DNA of 64,000 bases from Campylorhamphus procurvoides (taxonomy: Eukaryota; Chordata; Aves; Passeriformes; Dendrocolaptidae). The translations under genes were made by a program, and so were the position numbers. The notes under the pieces were generated by a model, which ran no database searches, had not been told where the DNA came from, and saw only the letters and a list, made by a program, of their open reading frames with translations. The stretch covers positions 41,651 to 105,650 of the forward strand of contig WBMV01003059.1 of the NCBI GenBank assembly GCA_013396655.1, read 5' to 3'. Shown here piece by piece: positions 1 to 14,100 of the stretch (its first letter is position 1; each line of letters begins with the position of its first letter).

Positions 1-156
1 TTATTTCAACCTGTGATCTCTACCTTTTGTGCTTCCAATCCTCCTCTCCTGCCCCCAGCATAGGTAGGGGGAGGAGGGACCAAGTGAGCGGCACACGGTG
101 GGCAGTGATTTCTGTGGGACCACTAAATTGGAGAATACCACTCCTAAACCATGACA
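1..156 (+). mobile_element. 3' end of an avian-type endogenous retroviral LTR (partial)
   Basis: The left edge shows the pattern I associate with the 3' end of bird ERV LTRs: a TTATTTCAACC segment, a C/T-rich stretch, a G-rich AGGTAGGGGGAGGAGGGA run, AGTGAGCGGC, and a terminal TAAACCATGACA ending in CA near 156. The 5' part of the LTR would be beyond base 1. It is clearly diverged, and no coding retroviral sequence follows. Family assignment is from memory of avian LTR consensus patterns and needs a RepeatMasker check. Confidence 0.5.
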
Positions 157-3100
157 CAATATGACAGGGATTTAACAAGTTTTCATATTTCCTTACAATC
201 GATAAAAATCAGCTGTTCATGACAGAATAAAAAAAAATGTAATCCCTTTTCTAACACTGAAATCCTGCTGCAGATTTTACAGCACTTTAGAAAACTGTTA
301 TGCATGTGTTCTACGAAGGAGAATAGTGAGATACCAGGAAGCTGTCTGATCTTTCATGAGATCAGAAGGCAGAGATTGGTACAAGAGACAGCAAAATAAA
401 ATACTCATGGTGAAGCTCTGAACTGAAGTGCAAAGATCAGTTCTCAAATGTAACTGAAGCATAGTAAGCTCTGAGCACAAGAGATAAAGCTGACAACCAA
501 GTTTTACACTGATTCACTTTTTGTTATAGAGCAAGTAATTAATCTGATTTTTTTGGTTTCCCTAGTGTTTCCTGAATGTTTCTCCTGTATTGAGGATGAA
601 CTTATTAATATTTTACAAATATCAACATAAATAAAACATTTCAACTAGTATAGTGGAAAAAAATTACTATGTGTGTGATATGTAATTCTTCTTTATATGC
701 CCTCCCTTACGTGAAAGTGAATTAGGGTTCCCAAGCCATCTTTCATCCTGGTTTTGCCTAGGTTTTGAATGCTTTGCTATTCAGCCCTTGCTGGTTTTTA
801 ACTCTAAGTTAAAATAAAGTATTAACTAAAAAAAAAGGAAAAAATCTGGCTTATGTCACTTCACAGTGGGTTTTATACCATTGGTTCTGGTGGTGGACTT
901 AGAAGCAATAGTGTGGCATCATCGTTTTGGACCTGCCAAGGTCCAATTGAGAAGTGAAGTGAGGAGAACATGACTGGTAGATTATTTTCTTTTTACTATT
1001 CACTAGATTGAAGAGAAAGCTGAAACTTCAGAAGAACAAGGTCAGGTCAAAGATCTAGTGCAAAGTCATGAGGAACTTATCACAGGACATCCAGGAGCTT
1101 TTGGGATTTACAGTTCATTGTTTCATTGCTTGCCTATTTCTGTGTCTTTTTTTTTTTTTCCCTCTTTCCAGCTTAACTAGGTTTCATACACTTTTCCAAA
1201 GTTCCTGTCTTTTTATGCTTTTTTTTTAATCTTATTTATTTATTGTCTTCTAACAGTTATTTCCTCTGCTCATGCCTCCCGACTAAGTCCTTCAAACAAA
1301 ATGCTGTTTTGGAAATATAATGATTTTCTTCTCAGAAACTGATTATGATTTTTTTTAACAAAATATTTTGTATAAAATCATCTAGGTCGTTTTGTAAGCC
1401 AGAAAAGAGGAAGAGGAGGAAAGGCAAAAGAATGCCTAACTGCTTGAAAAGAGCCCTCATGGAACAAAGGACTCTTTCTCTTTGCTGTCTGCACAGCGCA
1501 GTCTCACACTGAGCCACGCGAGAGCTGTTACTGCTGGTAGCAATGCTTCAAAAAAGACAGGCTTCGATGGGAACACTGAAACATAAGCCCATCGTAACTT
1601 GGCTTGAAATTATACCTAATGAATTATTAAGGGATAAGAAACATTACCTATGTAGATACCATCTAGCGAAGTATTTTTATGCAGTCCATGCTGTGGATCT
1701 CTAGAAATTACCTACAATTAAAGATTGACAGAGGTGAAATGTGTGCTATGCAGTCAGACTTGCCAGTTCAAAAAAGGGTCCTGACCTTCAGGTAGTGAAG
1801 CTGAGATGTTTTCATAGGAATCTAAAAGTAAAAATTTTCCACCAAATACATAGTCTTTAGTTGCTGTGAATTTTTTGGAGATGTCTTTATTTTCTATTAG
1901 GGTCTGTGCATGTAAAGATTTCTAGGGATTTTTCTGTAGAAATAAAAAAATAAAATCTCTTCAAATTATTTTTCAAAAGTATTAAAATTATCAAAAGTAT
2001 TAGTAGCTAGTACAAATTAATTTACAAAGGAAATAAAACAGTCTAAAAATAGTCTCTGACTAGCCTTTATTGTGTAGAGGACTGTGCTACTAGAGGACTG
2101 CTTTACTAGAGTACGACGCAGCAGTCCTTTCTCTTAGTGCATTATGCTTTTACCTATTGTATCATTAGTGTTGTTAGCTTTTGCTTTTCAAAAGAGAGAC
2201 ATCCTGTCTGTTCAGAAAGGTACAAGTATGTGGAAATAAAACAAATGGTTAGGAATTACCAGGGAATTTTTTTTTATCATGATTTAAAATGGAGCAATGG
2301 ATGTTAATCTTTTGCAGACTAAGAGTAGGAAGGCAGAAACAGTTGTCTTCCCTTCTAGAAGTGTTGTTCTTACAGGATAATGTCATTCTAAAAGTTTATA
2401 TGTTTTCTAGTCTAATATATTTTGCCTTCAAATCAAATGGTTAGACTGAATTTTACCCATTGAGCAAATTCTTGTTTTGAAGCAGTTTAGCTTACTTATT
2501 AAGTCTACAACTGTAGTGATGCCACCTTGAAGGGAACTTAGGATGGAAGATATATGACAATTTGTTGGCTCATAGGGCTTCTGGAAAACCTTTAGCAGAA
2601 GTGAGGAAGGTGCAACAGAATATAGGCAGAAAGAAGTACCTGTGAGCTCAGCCCTTGCAAAGTGTAGGTGAAACTGGCTCTGTTGCCAGTGCTTCACTTT
2701 TCTGCATGACCCTTCTGCAATTTGCTCAGGATGCCAGGAGATAAACATTTCCTTCCAGATCCCTCTGCAGGGGAACTGGGCTTCCCAAGAAGCTTTGAGA
2801 AGTCCCTGTTTTATTGAACTCTGACTTAAACCAGTTCTGAGTTTACAGCCTTTGATGCCTGTATGCTGGACCCTTAGAAGAAGAAATAGGTGTGAAGAAA
2901 CACTGTCATCAAATAGAAAGTATCATTATTTTGGGGAGGAATTTTTGATGTATTAATCACTCAGAATAAGTTTGCATGCTTTTGTGCCTGATTTTTTTCA
3001 AGTAATTTCAGACAAGAGTAAGATTTTTAAAATTCAGTCCATTGAAGAAAAAGGATGAAGGAATTGCTGTTGAGAAAAAAAACCAGTTTTTGCAAATGGT

Positions 3101-3914
3101 AGAAAACAGAATGTCTGAAAACTAGTAAGGCATTGATGTTAAAACTAATAAGGAACCCTGAGACTGAGGTGGGCAATTTATTCTCCGTGGTCTGCATATC
3201 CCTTGGCCTTTATTACATAGCCAAACCACACCTTTTCTGTGACCCAAATGGGGACTTTCTGCCTGATGTGAGGGGCACTCATAACGTCTTTATGTAATTA
3301 CAAGACGGGAAAGAGAATATAAGGTCTTGAGAAAGAAGGTGGAAAGGAGTGAATCATCAGAATACTTCACACTCAGGCTACCTCCCTGACTATGAATGGG
3401 GTCTTCCAGGTAAAAGACAGTAGCTGAGGGGGCAAACAGTTAGGTAAATTGAATCTGTCTGGCAAATCAAAGGTAGTTAACATCACACTAAAAAGTAAGA
3501 ATGCTTTCCTTACCATAAAACATCACCACTCATATCTTCACCCTTTCCTCAGGTGGTGTTGCAAGTATTCTTTAGTCTCAATGCAGTTCAGTCACTGATG
3601 ACACTGCTAATCTTATAAATTATACAAGATCACGTTAAAATTCACATAAACAGATAGTTTTGTAATCAATACAATGTTTCAACTCTCAAGATACAGTGTT
3701 TATTCAGGCCCGTGGGGACCAGGTGTTTGATGATGGGCCTCTTCCAGAATGACATGCATCCTTTTTGTTTCATCTAAATATTCAGGTGGCAGAGACAACT
3801 GTATTTGAACTGTATATATTTTTCTAAGATGTTTGCAGTAACATGTTGAAGTTACAGAATAAACGCATACTTGGTGTTCTCATTTCCTGTTTTAATCAAG
3901 AAAGAAAAAAGTGA

Positions 3915-4110
3915 TTAAAACACTGGACTGTAATTTTAGAGGGCTGGATTCAATTTCTGACTGTACTCCTGTCTCCATGTGTAATTGCAGCAAGTTGTTT
4001 AACCTTTGTCTCTCCATGTTTTATACATCAAATGGAGATGGTGGATCTTGGGAATTTTTTGCTTTCCTCTACTATGATGGGATCAGATTATTTCAAAATA
4101 CTTAGCGTAC
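3915..4110 (+). mobile_element. MIR-like (CORE-SINE) ancient SINE
   Basis: The segment follows the MIR consensus in order: CTGGACTGTAATTTTAGAGG, a GGATTCAATTTCTGACT block, GTGTAATTGCAGCAAGTTGT, TTAACCTTTGTCTC, a CATG spacer, and CAAATGGAGATGGTGGA. These match the MIR core where a gggttcgaatcc-like box is followed by the caagttacttaacctctctg and aaaatgggga boxes. It is heavily diverged, as expected for a SINE family older than the bird-mammal split. Two overlapping short + strand open frames here are therefore not genes. Confidence 0.6.
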
Positions 4111-4137
4111 ATTCTCTTCCTATAAAGCACGGAATGT

Positions 4138-4185
4138 TATTCCTATATTATGAGTGTGGAACTGAGGCACAGATTATCTTGGGCT
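4138..4185 (-). mobile_element. Possible inverted MIR/L2-tail-like fragment
   Basis: GTGTGGAACTGAGGCACAGA within an ATTCC-TATTATGAG context resembles the minus-strand MIR box (gaggaaactgaggcacaga). It sits about 40 bases after the plus-strand MIR-like element but in the opposite orientation. The match is short, so this is tentative. Confidence 0.3.
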
Positions 4186-7100
4186 GGTATATATTAAACA
4201 GCATGTGTTTGTCTTGGCAGATTTCCTGACTCCCTGGCAATCCAATTTGGGGGATCTGGTTGGAACATGCTGCTATTCCCTCCTAGCCCCTGTGTGTTAG
4301 TTTCCTTTTTTCTCTCAAGGTTGAGTGGGAGGCTGTATTTCACCCTTCTGTGGGTTTGGCACTCCTTTCAGGGGATTTGGATCCACAATCTCAGATCTGC
4401 ATCGGGCTACACCAGTTTAAATATCTTTGGCAATCTCTTAGGCCAAGACTGGAAATTTGGAGCAAGGAGGGAACTGAAACCAAGGTTGCACTAAATGGTT
4501 TTGCATATTCCTTTCCCTCTTATCTATTTTATAGCGCGATTTTTCGGTTTTTCCTCCTGTTACATAGGATACAGTCTAGTAGAGCTCATGAGAATACCGT
4601 GTCACAAATTAACACATAACTGAAAATTGTCCTCTGTTCTGCCTAGAGATGTAGGCTGTACTCAGAGGAAGCTGACCCTCTGTCTTGTAATAAAAATTGA
4701 ATTTTTTATCCTAACGTTACCTACATGTTTCAGAGAACACATTTTTTCTCATTTGAAACCCCAGAATATGTGTAATTCAGGACAGAGTTAAAGAGCAGCA
4801 AGAAATACTGTTTTGGTTTGCTTTGCACCACTCCATATCCCAACTGCTTCTCACACTGCATAATTTCTTCAGCTTTAATGTTCCACTTAAATGTTTTCTA
4901 TCACCAGTAAATAAATGCATTTCATATTATTTAGTGATAGAAGTAAAAATTCAATGTGCTTACAAAATTGATGAATTTTGAAACCCAAATATGTATTTTA
5001 TCTAACATGTAGAGTATCTTGGAGCAGACACAGGTCTCTATTCCTGCAGCTTCGTATCTGGGGAAGCTATTGCAAGCGGTGCAATAGCTTTCTTTCTATC
5101 AAAACAGTGGAAGAACAAAAGAAAAGGCATGTATAGGGGGGAAATAGATAATAGTTTGTTTCAATCTGCTGTGCTTACTGATCCATATTGTTCAGAAACC
5201 ACCCAAAACCAAAAGGAAGTCAAGCATATACAGAAGTGATTACAATCAGGCCTTCAGGAAGGCTTTCTCTTCTTTGTGTTGCTGTATAAAACAAATGCCC
5301 TTGTATAATTTAACGTGTTATGCAACTACTTTGCACCACTTTACTGAGAGAGCCTGGTTGCCAAGACAAGAAAGCAGCCCTATGGGACTTGCTTGTATTT
5401 GGGCAAGATTTCCAAATACCCCAGGAAGACAATTAGTTACATTTCTTACAGTTAAGCTAACTTGGGTTTAAATGTAGAGAGCACCTTCCCACTTGTGATT
5501 AGCAGTACTGTGAAGATACTTCTAGATGGCTTGGATCAAGCATTGTAATGAATGTAATATGTGGGGCTATAAGCATGCAGTACAGCAAAGCACACAAACA
5601 ATTTCTTTCCTAAGAGTTCTGCTTTCCAAAATTAAGACGTTTAGCTTGTAGGTGGATATTAAAGGAAGTTGATGGTTTCTGTAGGTGAAAATTCACCCAT
5701 AGCCTGCGTGCAGGGAGAGCCTGCTTCCTACTCTGCAGAGAAGTAGCTAGGTTTTTGATAGCCAACAGACAAGCTGTAAGGTGCAACTCTTAAGATGTAC
5801 AATACATGGCAATAAGCCAGTTACAGCTCTGACTTTGTAAATATGTGACCCTAATACGTCCTCTTCCAATAAGTTCCAGATCAGCAGCAGGTGCTTATGT
5901 TTGAGCAGCTCAGAGAAACAATTTGCATTAAACTACCAAAGAAGTTGCAAGCAAAGTAAGATACTTGTTATTCCCTTTAAGGATATATGTAAATTGATAT
6001 TCAAAGTAGTAATGGCCCTTGGGCTTTTGGCAAGTAGCTACTGCAGCTGTTGGATATCCCTGATTTAATCAGCAACCTTTAGTATGTTTGGATTCTGCTT
6101 CTGCCCTCTCTCCCTCCCCTGCTCTCATTGGTTCAGTAGGTTAAATGGCTTTCAAAGTATTTATTGTATGTCTTACAAAAGGACAGTTATATGTCCCCAA
6201 GACTTCCTGTAGGCATTTGATGCCACATTGAGTTTAATTAGAGTTCCTTAGGATGTTGAATAGCCTCTAAGTGCATACAAGTGAAGGGTAAATGTTGTAG
6301 TTAGGCACATAATAAAGGAATGCTATTCTAATGAAAAGTAGGTAATTTAAGCAAAGGAACACTACACCATAAATCATCCTTTCAATTTTTATGGCTTTAT
6401 GGTTACTTTTTCTCTACTTTTGTATTATTATTGTCTCTGTTTGAGTTTGAAAGAGCCAAACAAACTATAGATGCAAGTAGTTTACTGTACTTGAAAAAAG
6501 GTCGAACAGATGGTATCAAGTGATAAAATTTGAATAATGCTATTCAAAAATAAATAATATTAAGAGTGATGGAAGGGAATTTTTTTTAAAAAGGAGAAAG
6601 AAAATATAGTAAGGAAGTCTGCTCATATAGATTGGTACTTCTCTGTTAAGTCTAAAATCTGAAGTATTTGAGGTAATACTACTCTAAAAATTAGGTTGCG
6701 AGAATCACACATCACCAGCAGTTTCTCACACTCCTCAAAAAGCTTCCATAATCATAAGCATTCCATTTGTCATTTTTTTCACTCTGATAATGACATAGAA
6801 GAGACAAAAGGATTACTTTAGGTGGGACACAAACAATGACATACCCCAGAATCTTTGGTTTTATAAATAAATGTGCCCGTACATACACGTGTTTCCTTCC
6901 ACCTCAAGTTTTTCTAATAGTTCAATTTGTCATCCAGAAAGAATATTTACTCCTGCCTCACCATGCCTTTCTTCAGGCTGGGAGATGTGTCCTTATTTTC
7001 GCAGGCTGACCTGCATATAGAAACCCTTTTGCTTTTATCTGACTCAGTTTTGCAAAATCATGTTGACAAACCTCCATTTTTTCACCTTTGTAACAGAAAC

Positions 7101-7195
7101 AGAGTAGTTACAGATTAAAAAAGACTAAGTAGAGGGGTAAAGAAAAAGAACAGAAAATAACGTAACAGAATAAAAATGCAATACAGTAGCTCCAG

Positions 7196-7862
7196 TTGGC
7201 AGAGAACTACAGAAATCATTTAGTCCAACTTTTTGATCACTCCATGGTTGACAAAATTTAGACTCCATTATTAAGGGCATTGTCAAAATGCCTCTCTTTG
7301 AGGCACTAATGGGCACAGGGCATCAGAGGCTGTTTCAGTTTGACCACCCTGTTGGTCAGGAAATAGTTCCTGATGTCCAATCTGAACCTTCCCTGTTGCC
7401 TCTTTGAACCATTTCACCATGTCCTGTAGCTGAATCGCAGGGAGAAGAGACCAGCACTTCCCTCTTCTACTTCCATCCTCAGAAAGCTGTAGAGAACAGT
7501 GAGGTCACCCCTCACTGTCCTTCTCTCCAAGCATAGATAAGTCCAGAGTTCTCAGCTGCTCCTCATGTTAGATTCCTTTCAGCCCTTCTGCCAGCTTCGT
7601 TGCCCTCCTCTGGATGCATTCAAGTACTTTCATGCTATTCTTGTTTTGTGGAACACAGATCTGCACACAGGACTCAGGGTGAGGCCGCACCATGGCTGAG
7701 TATAGTGGGACAATCCCCTCTTTTGGCAGCTGGTGATGCTGTGTCTGATACAGCCCAGGATGGGGTTTGCCCTCCTGGCTGCCCAGGCACACTGCTGGCT
7801 CACACTGAGCTGCTGCCGACCAGTACCCACCCCAAGATCCCTCTGCAGAGCTGCTCTCCAGC
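7196..7862 (-). mobile_element. CR1 LINE, 5'-truncated, 3' end with RT C-terminus
   Basis: Read on the minus strand, this is a bird CR1 retrotransposon fragment of about 670 bp. It contains the end of the reverse-transcriptase ORF and the 3' tail. A minus-strand open frame (7568-7873) carries the typical CR1 peptide features: [14 protein letters not shown], a PQNK step and [16 protein letters not shown]. On the plus strand the usual landmarks appear in reverse: tagtccaact, a GACCACCCTGTTGGTCAGGA block, gttgccctcctctggatgca, and GGCCGCACCATGGCTGAGTA. It lacks most of the element at its 5' (right) end and is inactive. The ORF is too short and broken to be functional. Confidence 0.9.
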
Positions 7863-7912
7863 CATAGAATCATTTAGGCAGGGAAGGAGTCTTAAGGTCA
7901 TTGAACCTTGTT
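7863..7912 (-). mobile_element. Second CR1 3' tail, severely truncated
   Basis: Directly at the truncated right end of the preceding CR1 there is a second CR1 3' terminus in the same orientation: CATAGAATCATTTAGGCAGG, then AAGGTCATTGAACC. This matches the conserved CR1 end (minus-strand catagaatcatttaggttgg). Only about 50 bases remain. It is therefore a separate insertion, or the host copy into which the first was inserted. Confidence 0.7.
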
Positions 7913-10799
7913 ACTTTGGACCCTTAAGGTCCTACCATAAAATGTTATATTACATAAAAAACATATTCTTAGCTCAAAGATCTGCTAAATTATGCAGGAC
8001 TCTGGACCTTAGAACAAAGAATGATTGTGGGTGTATGGTATTAGCAAAGCTAAAACTGTAGTCCCTTTTCAAGTTGGAGATGCTGTGCTGTTATTCCCTG
8101 TTTGTAGGTAGCTGCAAAGTAGCATTTCATACTGTATTTCATTATTAATGTAGAAAAAAACAACCTCAGTGCATAACAAAGTTTAGCTGTATATGTTTTT
8201 TTACCATTAGGTTTAGCAATGGAAAGTAAAGCCAAAATGTCTTACAAAATCAGTAATTCCAAGACTCAGCCACTCAAGCAATAATGTACAGTGGGTGATC
8301 GCTTATCTCTGACTTCTCTGTGACAGATATATCAGTATATACAACATCTTAGTTACTTCTTAGAACTAAATGCTGAAATGCTAAACCTGGGGAAGCATTT
8401 GTTCTCCTAACTGAATTTTCTACATGTTTTGATTCGTGAAGAGTTTATTAACATTAAACCCAATCACATTAATTTACAGAGCTGCAGTGTTGGCACAATT
8501 GCTACTCACAGACTATCAAGCTAATAATGTCCCCATAGGTGTGTGGCATACAAAAATGGATTAATTCTGACTTTGGAATGTGAGCTCTTTTGTTTTGCCT
8601 GTGATACAATGCACTATGATATTGTGGAAAGATTTAAGTTAACAAATGTGATAGTCATGCATTAATTGTTTATACATAGGGAAAAAAAAGAGAAAAAGAA
8701 GAGAAGAGTTTTTGAAAATAAGGTCTGATAAACATTCTTTAAGCAATTTTAAGTCCAAAGAAAGAAATGTAAGGGAAAATTATCATTTGGGATTACATCA
8801 AGGCTGGATGAATACCCACACCTCCCAGCAGTTTTGGGTGATTAGGGGCGCTATTATGCCAGCCCCAGAAAAGGGAAGCTGCATTGCCAAAGTTCCTTCA
8901 TTTCTATTCTCTTCCAGTGGCTGAAGTAGAAGAGTGTCTGCTTATTTTTAATTTTTGGGAACTCTAGAGACTTTGATTGAAACTGGCATAGAATTTCCTG
9001 TACAGAAAAAGCTAATGTGACAAAAATCAACAATCCTATTATGTGAAATTATGGTGACACACCAAAATTATTTCATGAGTTTTGGATTCCTTAGCCATAC
9101 TACCCAGACCTTGGCTGCTAGACCCAGACAACAGGCAGAGAACACTAATGGACTGCTGTCTTAAGTACAGACCAGTCTAAAAGAGGAGACACATACTTGT
9201 TCATCTGTTTACAGAAAGAAATACTGAGACACAAAAATTGCTAGGTTTTGCTCCACGTTTTAGAGTAACGTGTGCTGCCCTGGTGGTAGCCGCCTTGTGT
9301 ATCCCTGACCTGCCTCTCCCTCACACTTCCACTGTCCCTGTCCTGACCTCATAGCAGTGCTTCTGTTAACCTTAGGTGCGACAAGACCCTGACATGGGTG
9401 CCAGGCAGTCTTCTTTTCTCACACACATCCCCAAAGCTTGCTGAAGACAGGGTATTTACAGAATATCGGGTATGCTCTCGTAGACTGGGCTGAGTGCATT
9501 AAGGTGGAAATTACATAAAGGCTGGACAAATGTGCACAGTCTTTTCTGGGAACAGCCAAAGGTGTGTTCCAACAAGTTCTGTTCAATAGCAAGATAAAGT
9601 GATGGTATCACAAACAAATGGCTGTTCATCCTAGTAGTTGGTTTGGTGTTTGTTTTTTGTTTTTTTTTTCTCAAGGAAAATGAAATATCAAAACATTTTC
9701 TGACCTCATTTTTTGAAACATCTTACAATTTATTTAGAAGTAAAAAAGTAAGAATAAAAATTATCTTTGGTCTGTGGAAAATTGCAGATCAAATCATTTC
9801 TACAAAGTAAGAAGCAGCCAAGAAAATAGTCTCTAACACTGAGAAGTATTCACAAACTGTAACTTTCTGCAACAGAGCCTAGAATTAGTTCATATTGCAT
9901 CCATAAAAAGTAACAGAGAAACTAAGTATTTAATATTGTCACTGAGATGTTTTTAAAGATTTTTTTCAGATAAATGGAATATGCTAATTTTTCCTTAGGA
10001 TTGGAAAACTGATACTTCAGTATTGTATGGTTATAAATACTCAATATTTCTGTAGTTATAATAAAAATGTTCTGCAAAAGACTTTGAAGATGAACACTTG
10101 CATACAATTATGTAACCAATTTATAGCTGAGGTTGTGATAGTTTCTGGCTGTTTTACAAAGCTCTCTGCTACCAGATGTATAGTCTTTGTGGTAACGGAG
10201 ATAGAAAAGTCACATTTGTTTTGTTTAAAAAAATAGAAGAAAGAAATAAAATTATGCTAGTACAGTTTTTCATTTGCTCAGATTTTTCCAGAGGTGATCA
10301 TATTTGTAATGGCATGGTCAGTTGAAATATTTTTAATTCTGAAAAAAAAAAATTAAAAATGGCTTTTAACGACTTTTTTCTTTTTACAAAAATGTCTTAA
10401 CTTCTTAACCTCTACCAAAAATCCAGGAAGCTCTTTGTAGAAAGCTTATATTTCAAGAAAAAAACCAAAATGGAAACCTTAAGGCACTTGCATGGGATTT
10501 AATTTTTTTTTTTTTTTATTATTCCAATGTTCTTCTTGTAACCTCCCCTTCTCTTTGGATTTATATACCTGGCTATTTTTGACCATGCCTTCACTGTCTT
10601 CTTTTCTCTCAAGACTTTCTACCTCCTACCTGTCTTCCTGGGATACATATAAAATTTCATCAATGGCTTTAAATCAATTAAACATTAATACAAAAGTTTT
10701 ATTTGTGCATAAAATCTGTCTCTGTAGGTAAATCACAATGTATTGGCATCTCCCTGAAAACTTAGAGGATTTTTTTTCAAAAAAAATATCACATAGCGC

Positions 10800-11180
10800 T
10801 TAGCCCAGGTGGCTTTTATACAGTGGGGTGAACTTCACTCCAGGCAAGGTCGGAGCAACCTGCTGGGAGGTGAACTGCCCTTTGCCCACCTGTTCCCAGG
10901 CCATATCCCTCCATCCCTGTGTCTGTCCGTCTCTTGCGTGGCACCACAGCCATCAAAACTGTCTTTTGCTCCTTCTTCTACAGAGCTTTCCCATCTGCTC
11001 TGACAGCTGACATGACTGCTTAGCTCTGTCCCCTCAATCAGGTCCCTCCTTCACTGAAGTCTAGCAACCTGGTGAAGTCACCTGCTCCCCTGCACTGAAC
11101 CAGGGGTACTGGCAGTCCCATTACTGGAGCCCTCTTTGAGCTGCCTGAGGTGGCCCCTGCCAGTTTTATTGGTGCCTGGA
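10800..11180. other. GC-richer intronic block of unknown origin
   Basis: Base composition rises visibly compared with the flanks. There are C/T-rich runs and a few overlapping short open frames on the + strand (about 10809-11010). No splice pair in phase with exon 5, no domain and no recognised repeat were found. It could be an unrecognised LTR or DNA-element fragment. Confidence 0.3.
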
Positions 11181-14100
11181 CAAAGCAGCAGTTATTATGA
11201 CATTTTCAGCTGGTGAACTCTTCTAAGACATTTTTGGAGCTGACCTATATATACTCATTCAGTGGCATGGTAGGAGGAGGAAGGATAAAAGCTGAGTAGA
11301 ATTCTGCTTTCTTCTGGCTGCCAAGGGAATAGAGATTTGCTCATTAGAGGCTCTTCAGAGGGGGTCTGTTGGCCCTGCTGACTTTCCTTGGAGATATCAC
11401 AGAAAGACAATTTATTAGACAGTCAAAACAACTGAGAGGGATAACCTGCCCTAAAACAAATATGGGTGGAGAGGGGGACTCTTAATGATTTCCTTGGTGA
11501 ATGAGATGCTGGAATGCTGCATGGCAAGGTTCATGCTCCTGTATGTTGAAACTAATTTTCTGAAGGTTTTTTCTCAATTTCTCAGTAACCGTGGTTGTAA
11601 CAGAAATATTTCTGTTAAGAAATCTGACTCAGCAAAAGGGACCTGCAGCCTTCTTTGTATTGCCTGCTGATTCATCTGATTTCAAGATTTGATCCCAACA
11701 TGCTGACACCTATGAAAGCAGAGGGAGAATTTACAAAAATGTCCTTTCAGTAAACTGAGATTTTGTAGGCAGAAGTTAGAATGGTGTTGGCAGAATATGA
11801 GATAATCTGTTTGAAGTTACATGTGGAATTGTGGCTTGTTACACATCTAGGGACAATACTCTATTTTGTGTAGAAATTCAGGACATTGATGTCTTATTTA
11901 ATTTAGTTTAGTTTAGTTTTGCTTCTTTGACTGTTTTACCCATGTTAGTGTAGTAAAATCCATTCTGCCACTTATGTCTATACTTCTGTATGTGATTACT
12001 GTACTTGGAAGCTGCAGCATTTTTTGGGAAACTGAAAAATTTTATAAGCATGTAAAGCAGTAATAAATATGTGAATGCATATGATACCATCAAACCACAG
12101 CAGCGCATAGTTTTAGCTAATGAGCAGCCTGCCACATTTTTATGTGTTCAGTTCTTTCATACATGTTTTGTCTGTGAGGGCTGGGTGCTTTCTTGTAGGA
12201 AAGGTGGAGGATTAGTCTGTGAAAGAAAGAAGGCAATGCCTGTTTCTGTTGGGTTTATCCACTTAAATTATTGAATGTGGTATCTTTTATCAAAGACAGA
12301 GCTCAGATAGAATGCTGACACCATTTAAGGCAATATGTACTGAGGAGGACCATTTGAATCATGATTCAGTGAATGTATATGGTTAAACCCTGTTGATGTT
12401 CTCCTGCTCTTTTGTATTTAAATGCATTTTAAATACTTTCTATTTAAAGAGTCATCCTTTCACAGTAACATCAGAATATGTGTTTAGAACATTATTTGGA
12501 ATATGTTATAGAGACAGACTTTGGAGTCTGAGTTTTGTATTGAAAAATAATTCTTTTATAATCCTTTATGGAAATAATTCCAGTACTCTAAAAATTAGGT
12601 TGTTGTATAGTGTACAAATTGCTATTTGACAAACAAACAACTTTTCTTTAGTTTGTCACAGTCAGTCTATTTTTTTTTTTACTAATGGCATGTCAATTAG
12701 GTACCCTATCTATTAGCTGGCTTAAAATGTCTCTAGTCCTATGATTAATTGGAACAAATTCATCATTTAATAGAACCAGTAAAATAAAGATCAGCTTTTT
12801 TTTTTTTTTTACTTTATCTTAAACATTGAATCTGGAGTTTCAATTCACACTGAACTTTTCTTAGTACCAAGTAGATAAATATTCAAATCAGTCATAACGT
12901 ACCTTTTTAGTAGCTAGTAGATAAATATTCCAGTCCAATGCAACACAATCACTCTGTTCAGTAATTGTAACTTAATAACTTAATTTTTTGCAAGGATCCT
13001 GTGAGGTACTATTTTTCAGATAAAAACGAAGAAATATTCAATCAAGGTCTATACTAGACATAAAGGAATTTTGCTTTTTGGGGCTCTTGTTACACTCAAT
13101 GAGCATCTGGTAGTAAAAGTCATGGGCCATATCCATGGCAAGTGTAAGTTGTCATAGGCCCACTGGCTTCAACTGAGCTATGACTACTTCTACAAATTCC
13201 TCTGCCTGTTAGTTTTCCACTTCTTAACACTAGAGTTGCCTTCTTTTCTGATTTTTTACATTCCAATATTGTATAGGAAAAGTTTTACACCCCTCTGGTA
13301 TTTTACTATTCTTAGTCTCCCTTTGAGGAATTAACTGCATTGATGTATATTTCCTGATATCCCACAAACACTGACCTTTACACACAAGTGAAGATGTGCA
13401 AACAATGATTTTAAGTGCCGGAAAGGTAGGTTATTTGCAGAAACCTTTGGCCAGAACTATTTGTTCAGAGCATACAGACAGGTAGGGCAGGAAGCCTGTG
13501 CCTTTCTCCCATGATTTGGATGCAGGGTAGTCTACAAACAAGCAGGGGCCTGATGCAGCAGTCAAGTTTACTCTGCCATCCCTTAGCTTCTTGACTTCAC
13601 CAGGCAAGACACAGATGTTCATGTGTGGAGTTTTTGGTGATTCATGGTTGGTGTGTTTTGGGTTTTTTGAGGTTTTCCTGTACACCTGGGTTTTGGAAAC
13701 CATGCTAAAACCTCCAACCTCTTTATGTGTGTTACTGAATTTCTGCCCTGTGTGGGCAGAAATTATGGATGATATCAGAAGCACCTGGCATTAGCCCAAC
13801 CTTTCAGTGGATAGTAATAGGTCAAGTCATACTAATTTAAAAAAATTCCATTCTTTTCCTCCATCAAATACTTATATGCCAATTCTGTTGCTCCGAATGT
13901 GAGTAGTAAAACTTCTGTTGATGATCTGTGCACAATGTGAAGCCTATGAGAAGGAGCAATTTTATAGCCTATTGTCACTCTTCATTTAAAAGACAACCCC
14001 TCTGAAAAATTTTACTTCATGCTGAAACGAGCAATTAAGAGTTTTATTTCATATTTTCTCTGAAGCCAAACCTGACCAGAAAGTAACAAGTATTTTTCTG

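Noticed and set aside
7600..8061. 153-codon + strand ORF
   Set aside because: It is the antisense of the CR1 RT/tail and runs on into flanking intron.
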